A DNA stretch of 64,000 nucleotides from Agrobacterium tumefaciens (GTDB lineage Bacteria > Pseudomonadota > Alphaproteobacteria > Rhizobiales > Rhizobiaceae): positions 62,001-126,000 of the forward strand of contig NZ_JXQV01000008.1 of assembly GCF_000834635.1 (NCBI RefSeq), in the 5' to 3' direction. The notes below the pieces were generated by a model. It made no database searches. It saw only the letters and a program-made list of their open reading frames with translations, and had not been told where the DNA came from. How positions within the stretch are numbered: position 1 is the first letter of the stretch; every line of letters starts with the position of its first letter. A program made the position numbers and the translations under genes. Of this stretch, positions 37,194 through 46,063 are shown piece after piece.

Positions 37194-37916
37194 TTAATTG
37201 GCCAATCGGGCTTTGATGGCGCGAACGATGTCTATGTCGGTCCGCTTGATATGAGCATCCGAGAAGCCGAACGAGATGATGTCTGGCTTGTCGACAGCCA
37301 CGCTGGAAGAGCACGAAGAGTGCACCTCTTTTATCGTTACGTGAGCCAGCAAAGCATTGATGGTTTGAAGATTGACGCCAGCGCCGGGCATGATGGAGAT
37401 GCGATCACCCGCAATATCCAGAGTGGCTCTTAGATCGGACAATCCTTCGATAACGGAAGGCGCGCGGCCTGATGTCAAGATACGCTCAAACCCACAGGCA
37501 ACGGCGATATCAACGGCTTGCGGCAAATCAGGAACTAGATCGAAGGCCCGGTGAAGGGTACGTGGCATGGAGTCGACCACATGCGACAGTCGTTTCAAAA
37601 CCTCTTCGTCCAAACGTCCATCGGCGTGGTTTGCGCCAAAGACGATGCCGGAGATACCGCATGTCGCGGCAAATCTAATATCGTCCTCCATCACGGCCAG
37701 TTCATCCTCGCAGTAGACGAAGTCTCCCGCGCGCGGTCGGATCATCGCATAGCACGGAACGGTGCATTGACCCGCAAGGCTCATCAGCCCGACCGAGGGC
37801 GTCAGCCCGCCCACCGCAAGTGCGCTGCACAGTTCAATCCGGTCCGCGCCACCCTCGATGGCAGCGTGGAGCCCCTCAACGTCATCGACGCAGACCTCAA
37901 GCAAAATATCAGCCAT
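37194..37916 (-). CDS. cutC: CutC-family TIM-barrel protein
   Basis: A 240-residue protein with the CutC signatures GGADRIELCSALAVGGLTPS (about 23-42) and CYAMIRPRAGDFVY (about 55-68). The family was named for copper tolerance, but the E. coli phenotype was later traced to the MicL small RNA encoded in its 3' end, leaving the enzyme role open. Here it is the last gene of the MurQ/ABC operon, 29 bases after the ATPase gene, which points to sugar metabolism rather than copper. No copper genes are near. Confidence 0.9.
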   Translation of the reverse strand: MADILLEVCVDDVEGLHAAIEGGADRIELCSALAVGGLTPSVGLMSLAGQCTVPCYAMIRPRAGDFVYCEDELAVMEDDIRFAATCGISGIVFGANHADGRLDEEVLKRLSHVVDSMPRTLHRAFDLVPDLPQAVDIAVACGFERILTSGRAPSVIEGLSDLRATLDIAGDRISIMPGAGVNLQTINALLAHVTIKEVHSSCSSSVAVDKPDIISFGFSDAHIKRTDIDIVRAIKARLAN

Positions 37917-37945
37917 GGACCAGAGGCCTCACTATGGAATGGTGA

Positions 37946-38950
37946 TCAGGACGCGACGATATTGCCGTCTTCGCCAAAGCGATGGGTAGCACCGCCGCTA
38001 GGTGTCGCATGGACGATATCGTCGGGCGCATAGGCGTGTTCGCCGAACAGGCGCACGGTCAGCAAGCCAATGGTTTCGCTTTCCAGATAGACAATCGTAT
38101 CTGCGCCCAGATGCTCGACATGCACGACTTTGCCAGACCAGGTCCCGCTATCACGTGACAAGACGAGATGTTCCGGACGGATACCAAGCGTCTTGTATCC
38201 GGTTTCGCCAAGGCGAGCAGCATCGATGAAATTCATCTGTGGCGAGCCGATAAAACCCGCAACGAACAGATTGGCTGGGCGATTATAAAGCTCCATTGGC
38301 GAGCCAACCTGCTCGATGCGACCGGCGTTCAGAACAACGATCTTGTCGGCCAGCGTCATGGCCTCGACCTGATCGTGGGTGACGTAAATCATTGTCGCCT
38401 TCAGGCGCCGGTGAAGGCGCGCAATTTCAAGCCGGGTTTGAACACGCAAGGCCGCATCAAGATTGGACAGGGGTTCATCGAACAAAAAGAGCGTGGGTTC
38501 GCGCACAATCGCGCGGCCAATGGCAACGCGCTGGCGCTGCCCGCCTGAAAGCTCTGCCGGACGCCGTTCGAGATAGGGCCCGAGCGACAGCAAATTTGAC
38601 GCATTCGCAACCCGCGTCTCGATCTCATCCTTCGGTGTTCCCGCCTGCTTCAGGCCTAGGCCCATATTGTCTTTCACCGTCAGGTGCGGGTAAAGCGCGT
38701 AAGACTGGAAAACCATGGCGATACCACGCTTGGCTGGTGGCACGGCAGAGACTTCGCGACCGTCAATGACGATCTGGCCAGAGCTGATATCTTCAAGTCC
38801 GGCGATGGTGCGCAGAAGAGTGGATTTACCGCAGCCCGACGGGCCGACAAAGATGACGAATTCGCCGTCCTTAACCTCCAGATCAATGCCTTTCAGCACC
38901 TCGACGGTGCCGAAGGACTTGGCGACGGATTTGAGTGTCAGATTACCCAC
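37946..38950 (-). CDS. Sugar ABC transporter ATP-binding protein (MsmK/UgpC type)
   Basis: A 334-residue ATPase energising the importer formed with the two permeases upstream. Walker [10 protein letters not shown] (36-44), Q-loop VFQSYALYP, signature [14 protein letters not shown] (about 133), Walker B LFLFDEP and the switch histidine in YVTHDQ are all intact. The C-terminal OB/TOBE region is slightly short (family often 350-370). It lies 15 bases after the oxidoreductase gene and before cutC in the same operon. Confidence 0.93.
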   Translation of the reverse strand: MGNLTLKSVAKSFGTVEVLKGIDLEVKDGEFVIFVGPSGCGKSTLLRTIAGLEDISSGQIVIDGREVSAVPPAKRGIAMVFQSYALYPHLTVKDNMGLGLKQAGTPKDEIETRVANASNLLSLGPYLERRPAELSGGQRQRVAIGRAIVREPTLFLFDEPLSNLDAALRVQTRLEIARLHRRLKATMIYVTHDQVEAMTLADKIVVLNAGRIEQVGSPMELYNRPANLFVAGFIGSPQMNFIDAARLGETGYKTLGIRPEHLVLSRDSGTWSGKVVHVEHLGADTIVYLESETIGLLTVRLFGEHAYAPDDIVHATPSGGATHRFGEDGNIVAS

Positions 38951-38965
38951 GGATGCTCTCCAGTC

Positions 38966-40024
38966 TCACAGGTCGACCATGCGACCGGTTCGCGCGCTCT
39001 CATCCGCCGCAAGGCAGATGCGCAGCGATTGAACGGCGTCGGTCATGTGTCGGTTAAGATCAATGTCTTCGCGGATGGCCTTCAACACATAGGCCTGCTC
39101 GCGGTCGCAAAGCTCCTGATGCCCCGGCTCCCCTTCCATCTGGAGAAACTGGTCGGGCTCAATGAAAGTGCCATCTGCCCCGGTCGCGGCCTTGTGTAGT
39201 CGGATTGTCGAGGTTTTCGTATGGGTGTCGATGTCGTCAGACTTTGCGTTCGGGTCCATCACAATGGACACGCAGCCCTTGGGCGACATCACATCCTTTA
39301 CAAAGAAAGCCGTCTCCGAAATCATCGGCCCCCACCCCGCCTCATACCAGCCAATAGAACCGTCATCGAAAGTGACCTGTAAGTGGCCGTAATTGTACAT
39401 GTCTGGCGCAATCTCCTCGGAGAGGCGAAGGCCCATGCCGCGCACTGAGACCGGTTTGGCGTCCGTGATCTGGCACATGACATCGACATAATGCACGCCG
39501 CAATCAACTATGGGCGGTGTCGTGTGCATCAACGCCTTGTGGGTGGCCCATGTCTTGCCTGAAGACTGCTGATTGAGGTTCATGCGGAACACATAGGGTC
39601 CGCCAAGGTCCCGCGCGAGGGAGATGAGTTTCATCCACGATGGGTGATGGCGCAGAATATAACCAACGACCAGCTTGCGGCCATTGGCGCGGGCGCACGC
39701 AACAACACGCTCCGCATCCGCCACCGTGGTTGCCAGCGGTTTTTCCACAAACACATGGCAGCCCGCTTCCATAGCCTTGATGGCGAAGTCCGCGTGGCTG
39801 TCGGAATAGGTATTGATTGAGCACAGATCCGGCTTCAGTTCCGCCAGCGCATCATCAAAGGATGGCAGGATCTGATGGTTTGCCAATGGTTGGGGCAAGG
39901 TAACCGCAGAGCGGTTGACGAGACCGACAATCTCGAAGCCGGGATTGGCAGCATAGGCCAACGCGTGGCTCATGCCCATATTGCCAAGACCGGCGACCAG
40001 AACTTTCAGAGGTTGCGCGTTCAT
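38966..40024 (-). CDS. Gfo/Idh/MocA-family oxidoreductase
   Basis: A 352-residue NAD(P)-dependent sugar oxidoreductase: Rossmann GLGNMGMSH at about 12-20, the family EKPLA motif near 95, and a C-terminal alpha/beta domain with the DCGVHYVDVM histidine block. Its ATG overlaps the permease stop as ATGA, so it belongs to the transporter operon. The substrate is unknown. Among MurQ, NagA and an importer it probably acts on an amino sugar or on a glycoside, perhaps oxidising C3. It starts at the first ATG, which matches the family N-terminus. Confidence 0.88.
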   Translation of the reverse strand: MNAQPLKVLVAGLGNMGMSHALAYAANPGFEIVGLVNRSAVTLPQPLANHQILPSFDDALAELKPDLCSINTYSDSHADFAIKAMEAGCHVFVEKPLATTVADAERVVACARANGRKLVVGYILRHHPSWMKLISLARDLGGPYVFRMNLNQQSSGKTWATHKALMHTTPPIVDCGVHYVDVMCQITDAKPVSVRGMGLRLSEEIAPDMYNYGHLQVTFDDGSIGWYEAGWGPMISETAFFVKDVMSPKGCVSIVMDPNAKSDDIDTHTKTSTIRLHKAATGADGTFIEPDQFLQMEGEPGHQELCDREQAYVLKAIREDIDLNRHMTDAVQSLRICLAADESARTGRMVDL

Positions 40025-40860
40025 TTGACCGCTCCTGCCGTGATACCGCGGATCAGTTGCCGCGAGAAAATCGTGTAGAGAACAAGGACCGGCGCGATTG
40101 CCAGCGAAAGCGCGGCGAGCACGGCATTCCAGTTGGTCACGAATTGGCCGATGAAGATTTGCGTACCGAGCGTGATGGTTTTCGTGGCCTCACTTGGGGC
40201 GAGGATGAGCGGAAACCAAAGATCATTCCAGATCGGGATCATGGTGAAGACCGCAACCGTTGCCATGGAAGGGCGGATCAGCGGCAGCACAAGGCGAAAG
40301 AAAATCTTGTATTCCGATAGCCCATCGATGCGCCCGGCATTTTTGAGATCATCGGAAACCGTGCGCATGAACTCCGACAGAATGAAAATCGCAAGCGGCA
40401 AGCCCTGCGCGGTATAGACCAGAACAAGGGCGGTTCGAGTGTTGACCAGACCTGTTGCGACCATGCCCTGCAAAATGCCGATGGTGCCCAAGCGGATCGG
40501 GATCATGATACCCAGCGCCATGTAGAGGCCCAGCAACGTATTGCCCCTGAAACGATATTCCGACAGCGCAAATGCGGCCATGGCACCGAACAAAAGCACA
40601 AGTGCAATCGAGAGAACGGTCACGATCAACGAATTCTGCATATAGTGCACGAAATCGCCCTGCCCGAGTACCGTCGTGTAACCCACCAGATCGAAGGTCG
40701 AGGGAAGCGGCGGATGCATCGGATTGCGAAAAATCGCGTTTCGCGACTTGAACGAGTTGATGATGGTCAAGACCACCGGAAACAGCGCAATGGCCGTATA
40801 GGTGATGAGAACTGCGTGGGCACCGAGCGTGCGAGCCAGGGATGAGCGTGCTTTCGACAT
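40021..40860 (-). CDS. Carbohydrate ABC transporter permease (MalG type)
   Basis: A 279-residue, six-helix inner-membrane permease of the carbohydrate-uptake-1 family. The EAA loop is recognisable as EYKIFFRLVLPLIRPSMATVAVF (about 185-207, read as EAA...G...LP), which docks on the ATPase. It is coupled to the downstream oxidoreductase gene and lies 12 bases after the second permease. Confidence 0.92.
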   Translation of the reverse strand: MSKARSSLARTLGAHAVLITYTAIALFPVVLTIINSFKSRNAIFRNPMHPPLPSTFDLVGYTTVLGQGDFVHYMQNSLIVTVLSIALVLLFGAMAAFALSEYRFRGNTLLGLYMALGIMIPIRLGTIGILQGMVATGLVNTRTALVLVYTAQGLPLAIFILSEFMRTVSDDLKNAGRIDGLSEYKIFFRLVLPLIRPSMATVAVFTMIPIWNDLWFPLILAPSEATKTITLGTQIFIGQFVTNWNAVLAALSLAIAPVLVLYTIFSRQLIRGITAGAVK

Positions 40861-40872
40861 GGCTGTTGCCCT

Positions 40873-41820
40873 TCAGAACTGATAGCGGCGCATGCGGCGC
40901 TGAATGGCGAAGAGATAGAGGCTGACACCGGCCAAGATGATGAGGAACATGACCGTTGCAATCGTCGCGCCCATGGAGCGATCTCCAAGCTGGAGCTGAA
41001 AGCCAAAGAAGGTCCGATACAGCAATGTGCCCAGAATATCCGTCGATCCGTCCGGCCCAGCCAGCGCGCCTTGCACGGTGTAGATCAGGTCGAAGGCATT
41101 GAAATTGCCGACGAAGGTCAGGATGGAAATGATGCCGACGGAGGGTAGGATCAACGGCAACTTGATCTTCCAGAACTGGCTCCAGCCCGTAATGCCGTCC
41201 ATTTCCGCAGCCTCGATCACCTCATCGGGAATGTTCAAAAGCGCTGCATAGATCAGCATCATGGGGATGCCGACATATTGCCAGACAGAAATCAGTGACA
41301 CTGCAATCAGTGCCGAGCCGGGCTTGCCAAGCCACGGCGCAAACAGCGATTTCAGGTACACAAGATCAAGCAATGTGGGCGCAACGCCCCAGAGCGGCGA
41401 TAGAATAAGCTTCCAGATGAAGCCGACGATGACGAAGGAGAGAAGCGTCGGCAGAAAGATAGCGGTGCGATAAAAGGCCGAAAACCGGAGTTTCGGCAGC
41501 GAAAGCAAAGCTGCAAGAGCCACGCCAATGGGGTTTTGCACCAGCATATGAATGATGAAGAAGATCGTGTTGTTGAGGAGCGCATTCCAGAGATCGGCAG
41601 ACCAGCGCTCGTCCCCAAACAGTGTTCTGAAATTTTGCAGGCCGACGAATACTTTCTGACCATCCACCTGGTTGAAAAAGGAAAGCCACAGTGTGCTGCC
41701 CAAGGGAATGATCATCACGGCGGTATAGACAAGAAAGGCTGGCAGCATGAACACGAAGATGTGCCAGCGGACGGGCCGCCTGATCGGTCGTTGATCGTCT
41801 GAAATCATATCGGCGCTCAT
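40873..41820 (-). CDS. Carbohydrate ABC transporter permease (MalF type)
   Basis: A 315-residue, six-helix permease, partner of the MalG-type subunit. The EAA loop is seen in EAAEMDGITGWSQFWKIKLPLILPSVGI. An N-terminal cytoplasmic stretch with several arginines precedes helix 1. It follows the binding-protein gene after 141 bases that contain a strong hairpin. Confidence 0.92.
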   Translation of the reverse strand: MSADMISDDQRPIRRPVRWHIFVFMLPAFLVYTAVMIIPLGSTLWLSFFNQVDGQKVFVGLQNFRTLFGDERWSADLWNALLNNTIFFIIHMLVQNPIGVALAALLSLPKLRFSAFYRTAIFLPTLLSFVIVGFIWKLILSPLWGVAPTLLDLVYLKSLFAPWLGKPGSALIAVSLISVWQYVGIPMMLIYAALLNIPDEVIEAAEMDGITGWSQFWKIKLPLILPSVGIISILTFVGNFNAFDLIYTVQGALAGPDGSTDILGTLLYRTFFGFQLQLGDRSMGATIATVMFLIILAGVSLYLFAIQRRMRRYQF

Positions 41821-41920
41821 GGGACCAGTCCGAACAATTGGAAAAAGGAAGCCGTGTTACCCGGAACCATGTCCGCGCGACCGATGATCCGGCTCTCATG
41901 CGATTGAGGAGATGTGCAAG

Positions 41921-41948
41921 AGCATGGCGGTTGTTGAACCGCCATGCT
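41921..41948 (-). other. Strong hairpin between the binding-protein and permease genes
   Basis: Perfect 12-bp stem AGCATGGCGGTT-gttg-AACCGCCATGCT just after the binding-protein stop codon. No good T-run follows on the minus strand, so it probably protects the upstream mRNA or attenuates transcription, favouring binding-protein synthesis. Confidence 0.65.
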
Positions 41949-41961
41949 TGAACAGGTCGGC

Positions 41962-43221
41962 TTACTTGGCAGGCTTATACCAACCGTCGAGGCCCTTTTG
42001 CAGCTTTTCAGCGGCGACAGCTGGCGTATCCGTACCGTTGATCACATTGGCGGATTCGACCCAGGTCTCGTTTTCGAGGTTAGGCGTGCCGCGTGACAGG
42101 ATCTGGTAGGTGGAGCGGATGGTTGGCTTGCACTTTTCGCGCCAAGATACGAATTCCTGTGCAACAGGGTCAGCCATCTTCACGGCTGTCTTGTTCAGGC
42201 TGAAGAAGCCCGGCAAAGCGTTCGCGTAAAGGTCTGCAAATTCTGCCGAAGAAACCCATTCCAGGAACTTTGCAGCTTCAGCAGGGTGCTTCGACTTTGC
42301 ATTCATGCCCATGCCGATATCGGTATGGTCGGAGATGTAGCAAGTATCACCTGCCTTCTCGACGGGTGGCGGGAATGCGCCCATCTTGAACTGTGCCTGC
42401 GCGTTAAAGCCAGAGATTTCCCAGGAACCGGCCGGGTAAATGGCGGCGCGGCCCAACGTGAACATGTTCTGGCTGTCAGGATAGGTCTGGGCTTCGAAAC
42501 CGTCGCCGAGGTAATCCTTCCACTTGGCCAGCACTTCGTAAGGTTTGACCCAGTCGGCATCGGTCAGCTTCTGCTCACCCTTGATCAGCGCAAGACGGCC
42601 TTCTTCGCCCTTCCAGTAGTTGGGACCGATATTCTGGTAACCCATGGTCGCGGCTTCCCACAAATCCTTGGTGCCCATCGCCATCGGAACGTACGTGCCA
42701 TCAGCCTTGATCTTGTCGAGAGCAGCGAAGAACTCAGCTTGCGTCTTCGGAACCTCGATCTTCAACGCTTCAAAAGCGTCCTTGTTATAGATGAAGCCAT
42801 GGATAACCGAGGCCATCGGTACGCAGAAAGTCTGAGCGCCATCATCCGTGGACCATGCGGTCTTTGCCACGTCGGAGAAATTCGCCATGCCGGCATTCTT
42901 GGTCAGGTCGCCGAGATAGCCCTTCTTGAAAAGCTCCAGCGAAGCATCGAACGGGCGGCAGGTGATGAGATCGCCAGCGGAACCGGATTCCAGCTTGGCA
43001 TTCAGTGCCGCATTGTATTCGGTCGGTGCCATAGGCTGAAACGAGAGCTTGATGCCGGGGTTCTTGGCTTCAAACGCTGGAATAAGCTTGTCCTTCCAGA
43101 TCGCAAGATCGTCGTTGCGCCAGCTTTCGATCGTCAGCGTCACGTCCTGCGCAGATGCGAGGCCTGCATAGCCAAACAGGCTTGCGCCCACTAGCAGTGC
43201 CTTGGTGATAGTGCGGGTCAT
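41962..43221 (-). CDS. ABC transporter sugar-binding protein (family 1)
   Basis: A 419-residue periplasmic binding protein with a signal peptide cleaved near ASAQD (residue 25). The domain plan is that of the maltose-type extracellular binding family (PNLENETWVESANVINGTDT near the C-terminus is typical). Gene neighbours (murQ, kinase, nagA) suggest that the ligand is GlcNAc, MurNAc or a GlcNAc-containing oligosaccharide. It starts 61 bases after murQ. No lipid anchor is seen. Confidence 0.92.
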   Translation of the reverse strand: MTRTITKALLVGASLFGYAGLASAQDVTLTIESWRNDDLAIWKDKLIPAFEAKNPGIKLSFQPMAPTEYNAALNAKLESGSAGDLITCRPFDASLELFKKGYLGDLTKNAGMANFSDVAKTAWSTDDGAQTFCVPMASVIHGFIYNKDAFEALKIEVPKTQAEFFAALDKIKADGTYVPMAMGTKDLWEAATMGYQNIGPNYWKGEEGRLALIKGEQKLTDADWVKPYEVLAKWKDYLGDGFEAQTYPDSQNMFTLGRAAIYPAGSWEISGFNAQAQFKMGAFPPPVEKAGDTCYISDHTDIGMGMNAKSKHPAEAAKFLEWVSSAEFADLYANALPGFFSLNKTAVKMADPVAQEFVSWREKCKPTIRSTYQILSRGTPNLENETWVESANVINGTDTPAVAAEKLQKGLDGWYKPAK

Positions 43222-43282
43222 CTTGTTCTCCCTCTTGATGTAACGCCCTCAAGGCGCTCAACAACTGTGATTTTTGCCAGTC

Positions 43283-44173
43283 TCATTCGCCGATCAGCTG
43301 AAGCGCGCGCCGAACGTTGTGGCCGCTTTCCTCCAGCATATGCTCAGCTGAATTCTTCGTCTTCGCGCCTGCTGCAAGCAGGATAGCGATCTTCACGGAG
43401 CCGGACGCCTTTTCCACCAATCGTCCAGCTTCGCTTATCTCCACGCCGGTCACGCCGGATACGATCCGTGCAGCGCGCTCAACGAGTTTCTTGTTGTCCG
43501 CCCGCAGGTTGACCATATAGCCGTCATGCACATGGCCGAGGCGAATGGCCATCAATGTCGAAAACATGTTCAGCGCAATTTTTTGCGCCGTTCCAGCGCC
43601 CATGCGGGTTGAACCCGATACAAATTCCGGCGGCGTTTTAAGAAGAACCGACACATCCGACATATCGAAGATTTTTGCGCCGACATTATTGGCAATCGCT
43701 ACGACTTTCGCGCCTCTTTCCCGCGCAACCTGCACGACAGCCAGGGCATAAGGTGTCGATCCGCTTGCCGTGATAGCAACCACACAGTCACCTTCAACGA
43801 TGATCCCGGCGTCGATCTTCGCCTGCTCGACATCATCCTCGGGCGCGCCGGGCATATCGGAGAGATTGCTGGCGCCACCGGCAAACAGGATGGCAATCTG
43901 TTCACGCCCGATGCCGTAAGTGCCGGGCAATTCCAATGCGTCGGCCATCGCCATCAGCCCGGAACTGCCCGCGCCCACATAAACCAGCTTGCGCCCTGCC
44001 GCGATTGCATCCGCGGCAAGTGCCGATGCACGTTCAATTGCGTCATGAGCGGCATTGACAGATTGCGCCGCCTCCTGCTGGCCCGCGCTCAAAAGCAACA
44101 GAATGTCACCCGGCACCATAGTGTCGAGGCCCTTCGCCTTTTCGTGCAAACCTTCAGTTCCGCCAGCGCTCAT
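43283..44173 (-). CDS. murQ: N-acetylmuramic acid 6-phosphate etherase
   Basis: Cleaves the lactyl ether of MurNAc-6-phosphate to GlcNAc-6-phosphate and D-lactate. The 296-residue SIS-domain protein shows VGAGSSG (about 66-72), the two catalytic glutamates expected at E81 (LELPG) and E112 (APEDD), spaced exactly as in E. coli MurQ (83 and 114), and SGSTRMGAGTAQKIALNM. ATG 44173 follows GGCAGGGAG; a longer frame to 44236 would run through the operator. It is the first gene of the minus-strand amino-sugar operon and diverges from the kinase gene. Confidence 0.94.
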   Translation of the reverse strand: MSAGGTEGLHEKAKGLDTMVPGDILLLLSAGQQEAAQSVNAAHDAIERASALAADAIAAGRKLVYVGAGSSGLMAMADALELPGTYGIGREQIAILFAGGASNLSDMPGAPEDDVEQAKIDAGIIVEGDCVVAITASGSTPYALAVVQVARERGAKVVAIANNVGAKIFDMSDVSVLLKTPPEFVSGSTRMGAGTAQKIALNMFSTLMAIRLGHVHDGYMVNLRADNKKLVERAARIVSGVTGVEISEAGRLVEKASGSVKIAILLAAGAKTKNSAEHMLEESGHNVRRALQLIGE

Positions 44174-44199
44174 CAAAAAACTCCCTGCCGCCGAATTTA

Positions 44200-44217
44200 A
44201 TGCCAAAAAAATACCAA
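44200..44217 (-). promoter_or_regulatory. Direct-repeat operator in front of murQ
   Basis: On the minus strand TTGGTAT-tttt-TTGGCAT: two 7-base half-sites with an 11-base period, about one DNA turn. The same element with a perfect second copy is at 44342-44359 in front of the kinase gene. It is the likely binding site of the GntR/UTRA regulator encoded at 45266. Confidence 0.7.
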
Positions 44218-44341
44218 TTGTCCAGCATCTTTTCATATTAGATTTACTTTTGAGGCCAGGAAGCGAGAAACGTCTGATTAATGGATTGATTCCTATTGCT
44301 TATTTAGATTTTAATGGAAATTAATTTTTCTCTCTTGGATA

Positions 44342-44359
44342 TTGGTATTTTTTTGGTAT
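44342..44359 (+). promoter_or_regulatory. Direct-repeat operator in front of the kinase gene
   Basis: TTGGTAT-tttt-TTGGTAT, 22 bases before the ATG of the kinase gene and pointing outwards like the murQ copy, so the two operons carry mirror-image elements. A degenerate third half-site TTGGATA lies directly upstream at 44335-44341. Confidence 0.72.
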
Positions 44360-44381
44360 CTTCTTTTCAGGAGACAGTTTC

Positions 44382-45269
44382 ATGCAGCGATATCTCGTGG
44401 GAATCGACGGTGGCGGCACAAGTTGCCGGGCGGCAGTCGCTGATGCATCAGGCCGAATTCTCGGTCGGGGCAAAAGCGGCGCATCCAACATCATGACGGC
44501 GCCGGATACAGCAATCGCAAATATCGCGGATGCTGCGAAAGCAGCTTTTGTGGATGCGGGACTCGATGCAAATCTCATTGAAGACGCCAGCGCGTATCTT
44601 GGCCTCGCGGGTAACCACGTCGAAAATACCGTCGCCTATGTGATGCCACGCCTGCCCTTTCGCCATTCCGTGATCGAATCCGACGGGCTGATTGCGCTTC
44701 AGGGCGCGCTGGGGGACGGAGATGGGGCGGTGGCTATTCTCGGCACCGGTACAATCTATATCGCCCGCAGCGCAGGCGTTATCCACTATGTGGGCGGCTG
44801 GGGCTATCATCTCGGAGATCTGGGAAGTGGCGGACGTTTGGGCCAGATGGCATTGCAGGAAAGCCTGCTGGCCTGTGACGGCATCGCTCCGCAAACGACC
44901 ATGACCCGTGCGCTTCTTGAAGAGTTCTCCAATCAACCACGCAAGATGGTCGCATTTTCGCAGAGCGCAAAGCCCGGCGATTACGCGCGCTTCGCACCCC
45001 GCGTTTTCGATTTTGCCACAGCTGGCGATGAGGCGGCACTCTCCATTTTGAAACAGGCCGCTGGCTTCATCGACGCATCGCTTGACCGGGTATCAGAGCT
45101 AACGAGCGGCGGCAGGCTGTGTCTGCTGGGTGGCTTATCGGCACTTTATGCGCCCTATCTCGCGGCGCGCCATCGTGAACGCCTTGCACCTCCAGCCGAA
45201 GATGCGCTCTGCGGTGCTGTCGCCCTTGCGAAAGCAACCTTCGTGAACGAGATGGAAGGGGCTGCATGA
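44382..45269 (+). CDS. BadF/BadG-type amino-sugar kinase (GlcNAc/MurNAc kinase)
   Basis: A 295-residue ASKHA-fold kinase. It has phosphate-1 loop GIDGGGTSCRAAVADASG (5-22), GDGAIAILGTGT-like phosphate-2/adenosine blocks and GGWGYHLGDLGSGG. Members phosphorylate GlcNAc, and in Clostridium acetobutylicum MurK of this family phosphorylates both MurNAc and GlcNAc. Pairing with MurQ makes the MurK type attractive here, as an etherase needs MurNAc-6-phosphate. Its stop overlaps the start of the regulator gene (ATGA). Confidence 0.88.
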   Translation: MQRYLVGIDGGGTSCRAAVADASGRILGRGKSGASNIMTAPDTAIANIADAAKAAFVDAGLDANLIEDASAYLGLAGNHVENTVAYVMPRLPFRHSVIESDGLIALQGALGDGDGAVAILGTGTIYIARSAGVIHYVGGWGYHLGDLGSGGRLGQMALQESLLACDGIAPQTTMTRALLEEFSNQPRKMVAFSQSAKPGDYARFAPRVFDFATAGDEAALSILKQAAGFIDASLDRVSELTSGGRLCLLGGLSALYAPYLAARHRERLAPPAEDALCGAVALAKATFVNEMEGAA

Positions 45270-46030
45270 TGGAGGGGTTATCACAGTTTCTCTCTCCCGA
45301 TGATCTTCAATCCAGCGGATCAGGACCGCTTTACGTGAAGCTCCGCCAATCGCTTGAAGATGCGATCCTATCTGGCAAACTCAGCCACGGACAGGCGCTG
45401 CCGCCGGAACGCGATCTGGCTGAATTTGCCAATGTGAGCCGGGTCACCGTCCGCAAGGCGGTGGATGATCTGGTGAAGGACGGACTGTTGAACCGCAAGC
45501 ACGGCTCTGGCACTTTCGTCATGAAACCCGTCTCGCGTCTGCAACAGCCCTTGTCACGGCTGACGTCCTTTACCGAAGACATGGCGCGGCGTGGTTATGT
45601 GACCCGCTCGGAATGGCTGGGGCGCGGACTTTTTCACCCGTCATCGGACGAGATGATGATGCTGGGCCTAAAGGTCGATATGATGGTGGCACGGCTGGAG
45701 CGTCTGCGCATTGCCAATGAATTGCCGCTTGCCATCGAGCGGGCGAGCCTTGCTTCAGATATCCTGCCGGACCCTCACGCGGTCACGACCTCGCTTTACG
45801 CTGAATTGCATCGCACAGGTTATAGGCCGGTTCGTGCCGTACAGCGCATTTCAGCCTGCAACGTGACGCGCGAGGATGCGGCTTTGCTGGCGGTGCCGGA
45901 AGGCTCTGCGGGCCTTGCCATCGAGCGCATTTCCTATCTGGATTCCGGCCGTGTGGTGGAACTGACCCGCTCGCTTTATCGCGGTGATGCCTATGACTTC
46001 GTTGCGGAAATGACCCTGACTGACGGCTGA
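45266..46030 (+). CDS. GntR-family regulator with UTRA domain (NagR/NagQ type)
   Basis: A 254-residue HutC-subgroup regulator: winged helix at about 22-87 (ERDLAEFANVSRVTVRKAV) and a UTRA effector domain to the end. Relatives in amino-sugar clusters sense GlcN-6-P or GlcNAc-6-P. It starts at an ATG overlapping the kinase stop; a second ATG follows one codon later. The likely targets are the two TTGGTAT direct-repeat sites in the murQ/kinase divergent region. Confidence 0.9.
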   Translation: MMEGLSQFLSPDDLQSSGSGPLYVKLRQSLEDAILSGKLSHGQALPPERDLAEFANVSRVTVRKAVDDLVKDGLLNRKHGSGTFVMKPVSRLQQPLSRLTSFTEDMARRGYVTRSEWLGRGLFHPSSDEMMMLGLKVDMMVARLERLRIANELPLAIERASLASDILPDPHAVTTSLYAELHRTGYRPVRAVQRISACNVTREDAALLAVPEGSAGLAIERISYLDSGRVVELTRSLYRGDAYDFVAEMTLTDG

Positions 46031-46063
46031 TGCGGCCATTGAACTGACAGAAAAGAGAATACT

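Noticed and set aside
42286..43194. 302-codon plus-strand frame opposite the sugar-binding protein
   Set aside because: The minus-strand gene has signal peptide and family motifs; the plus frame has neither.
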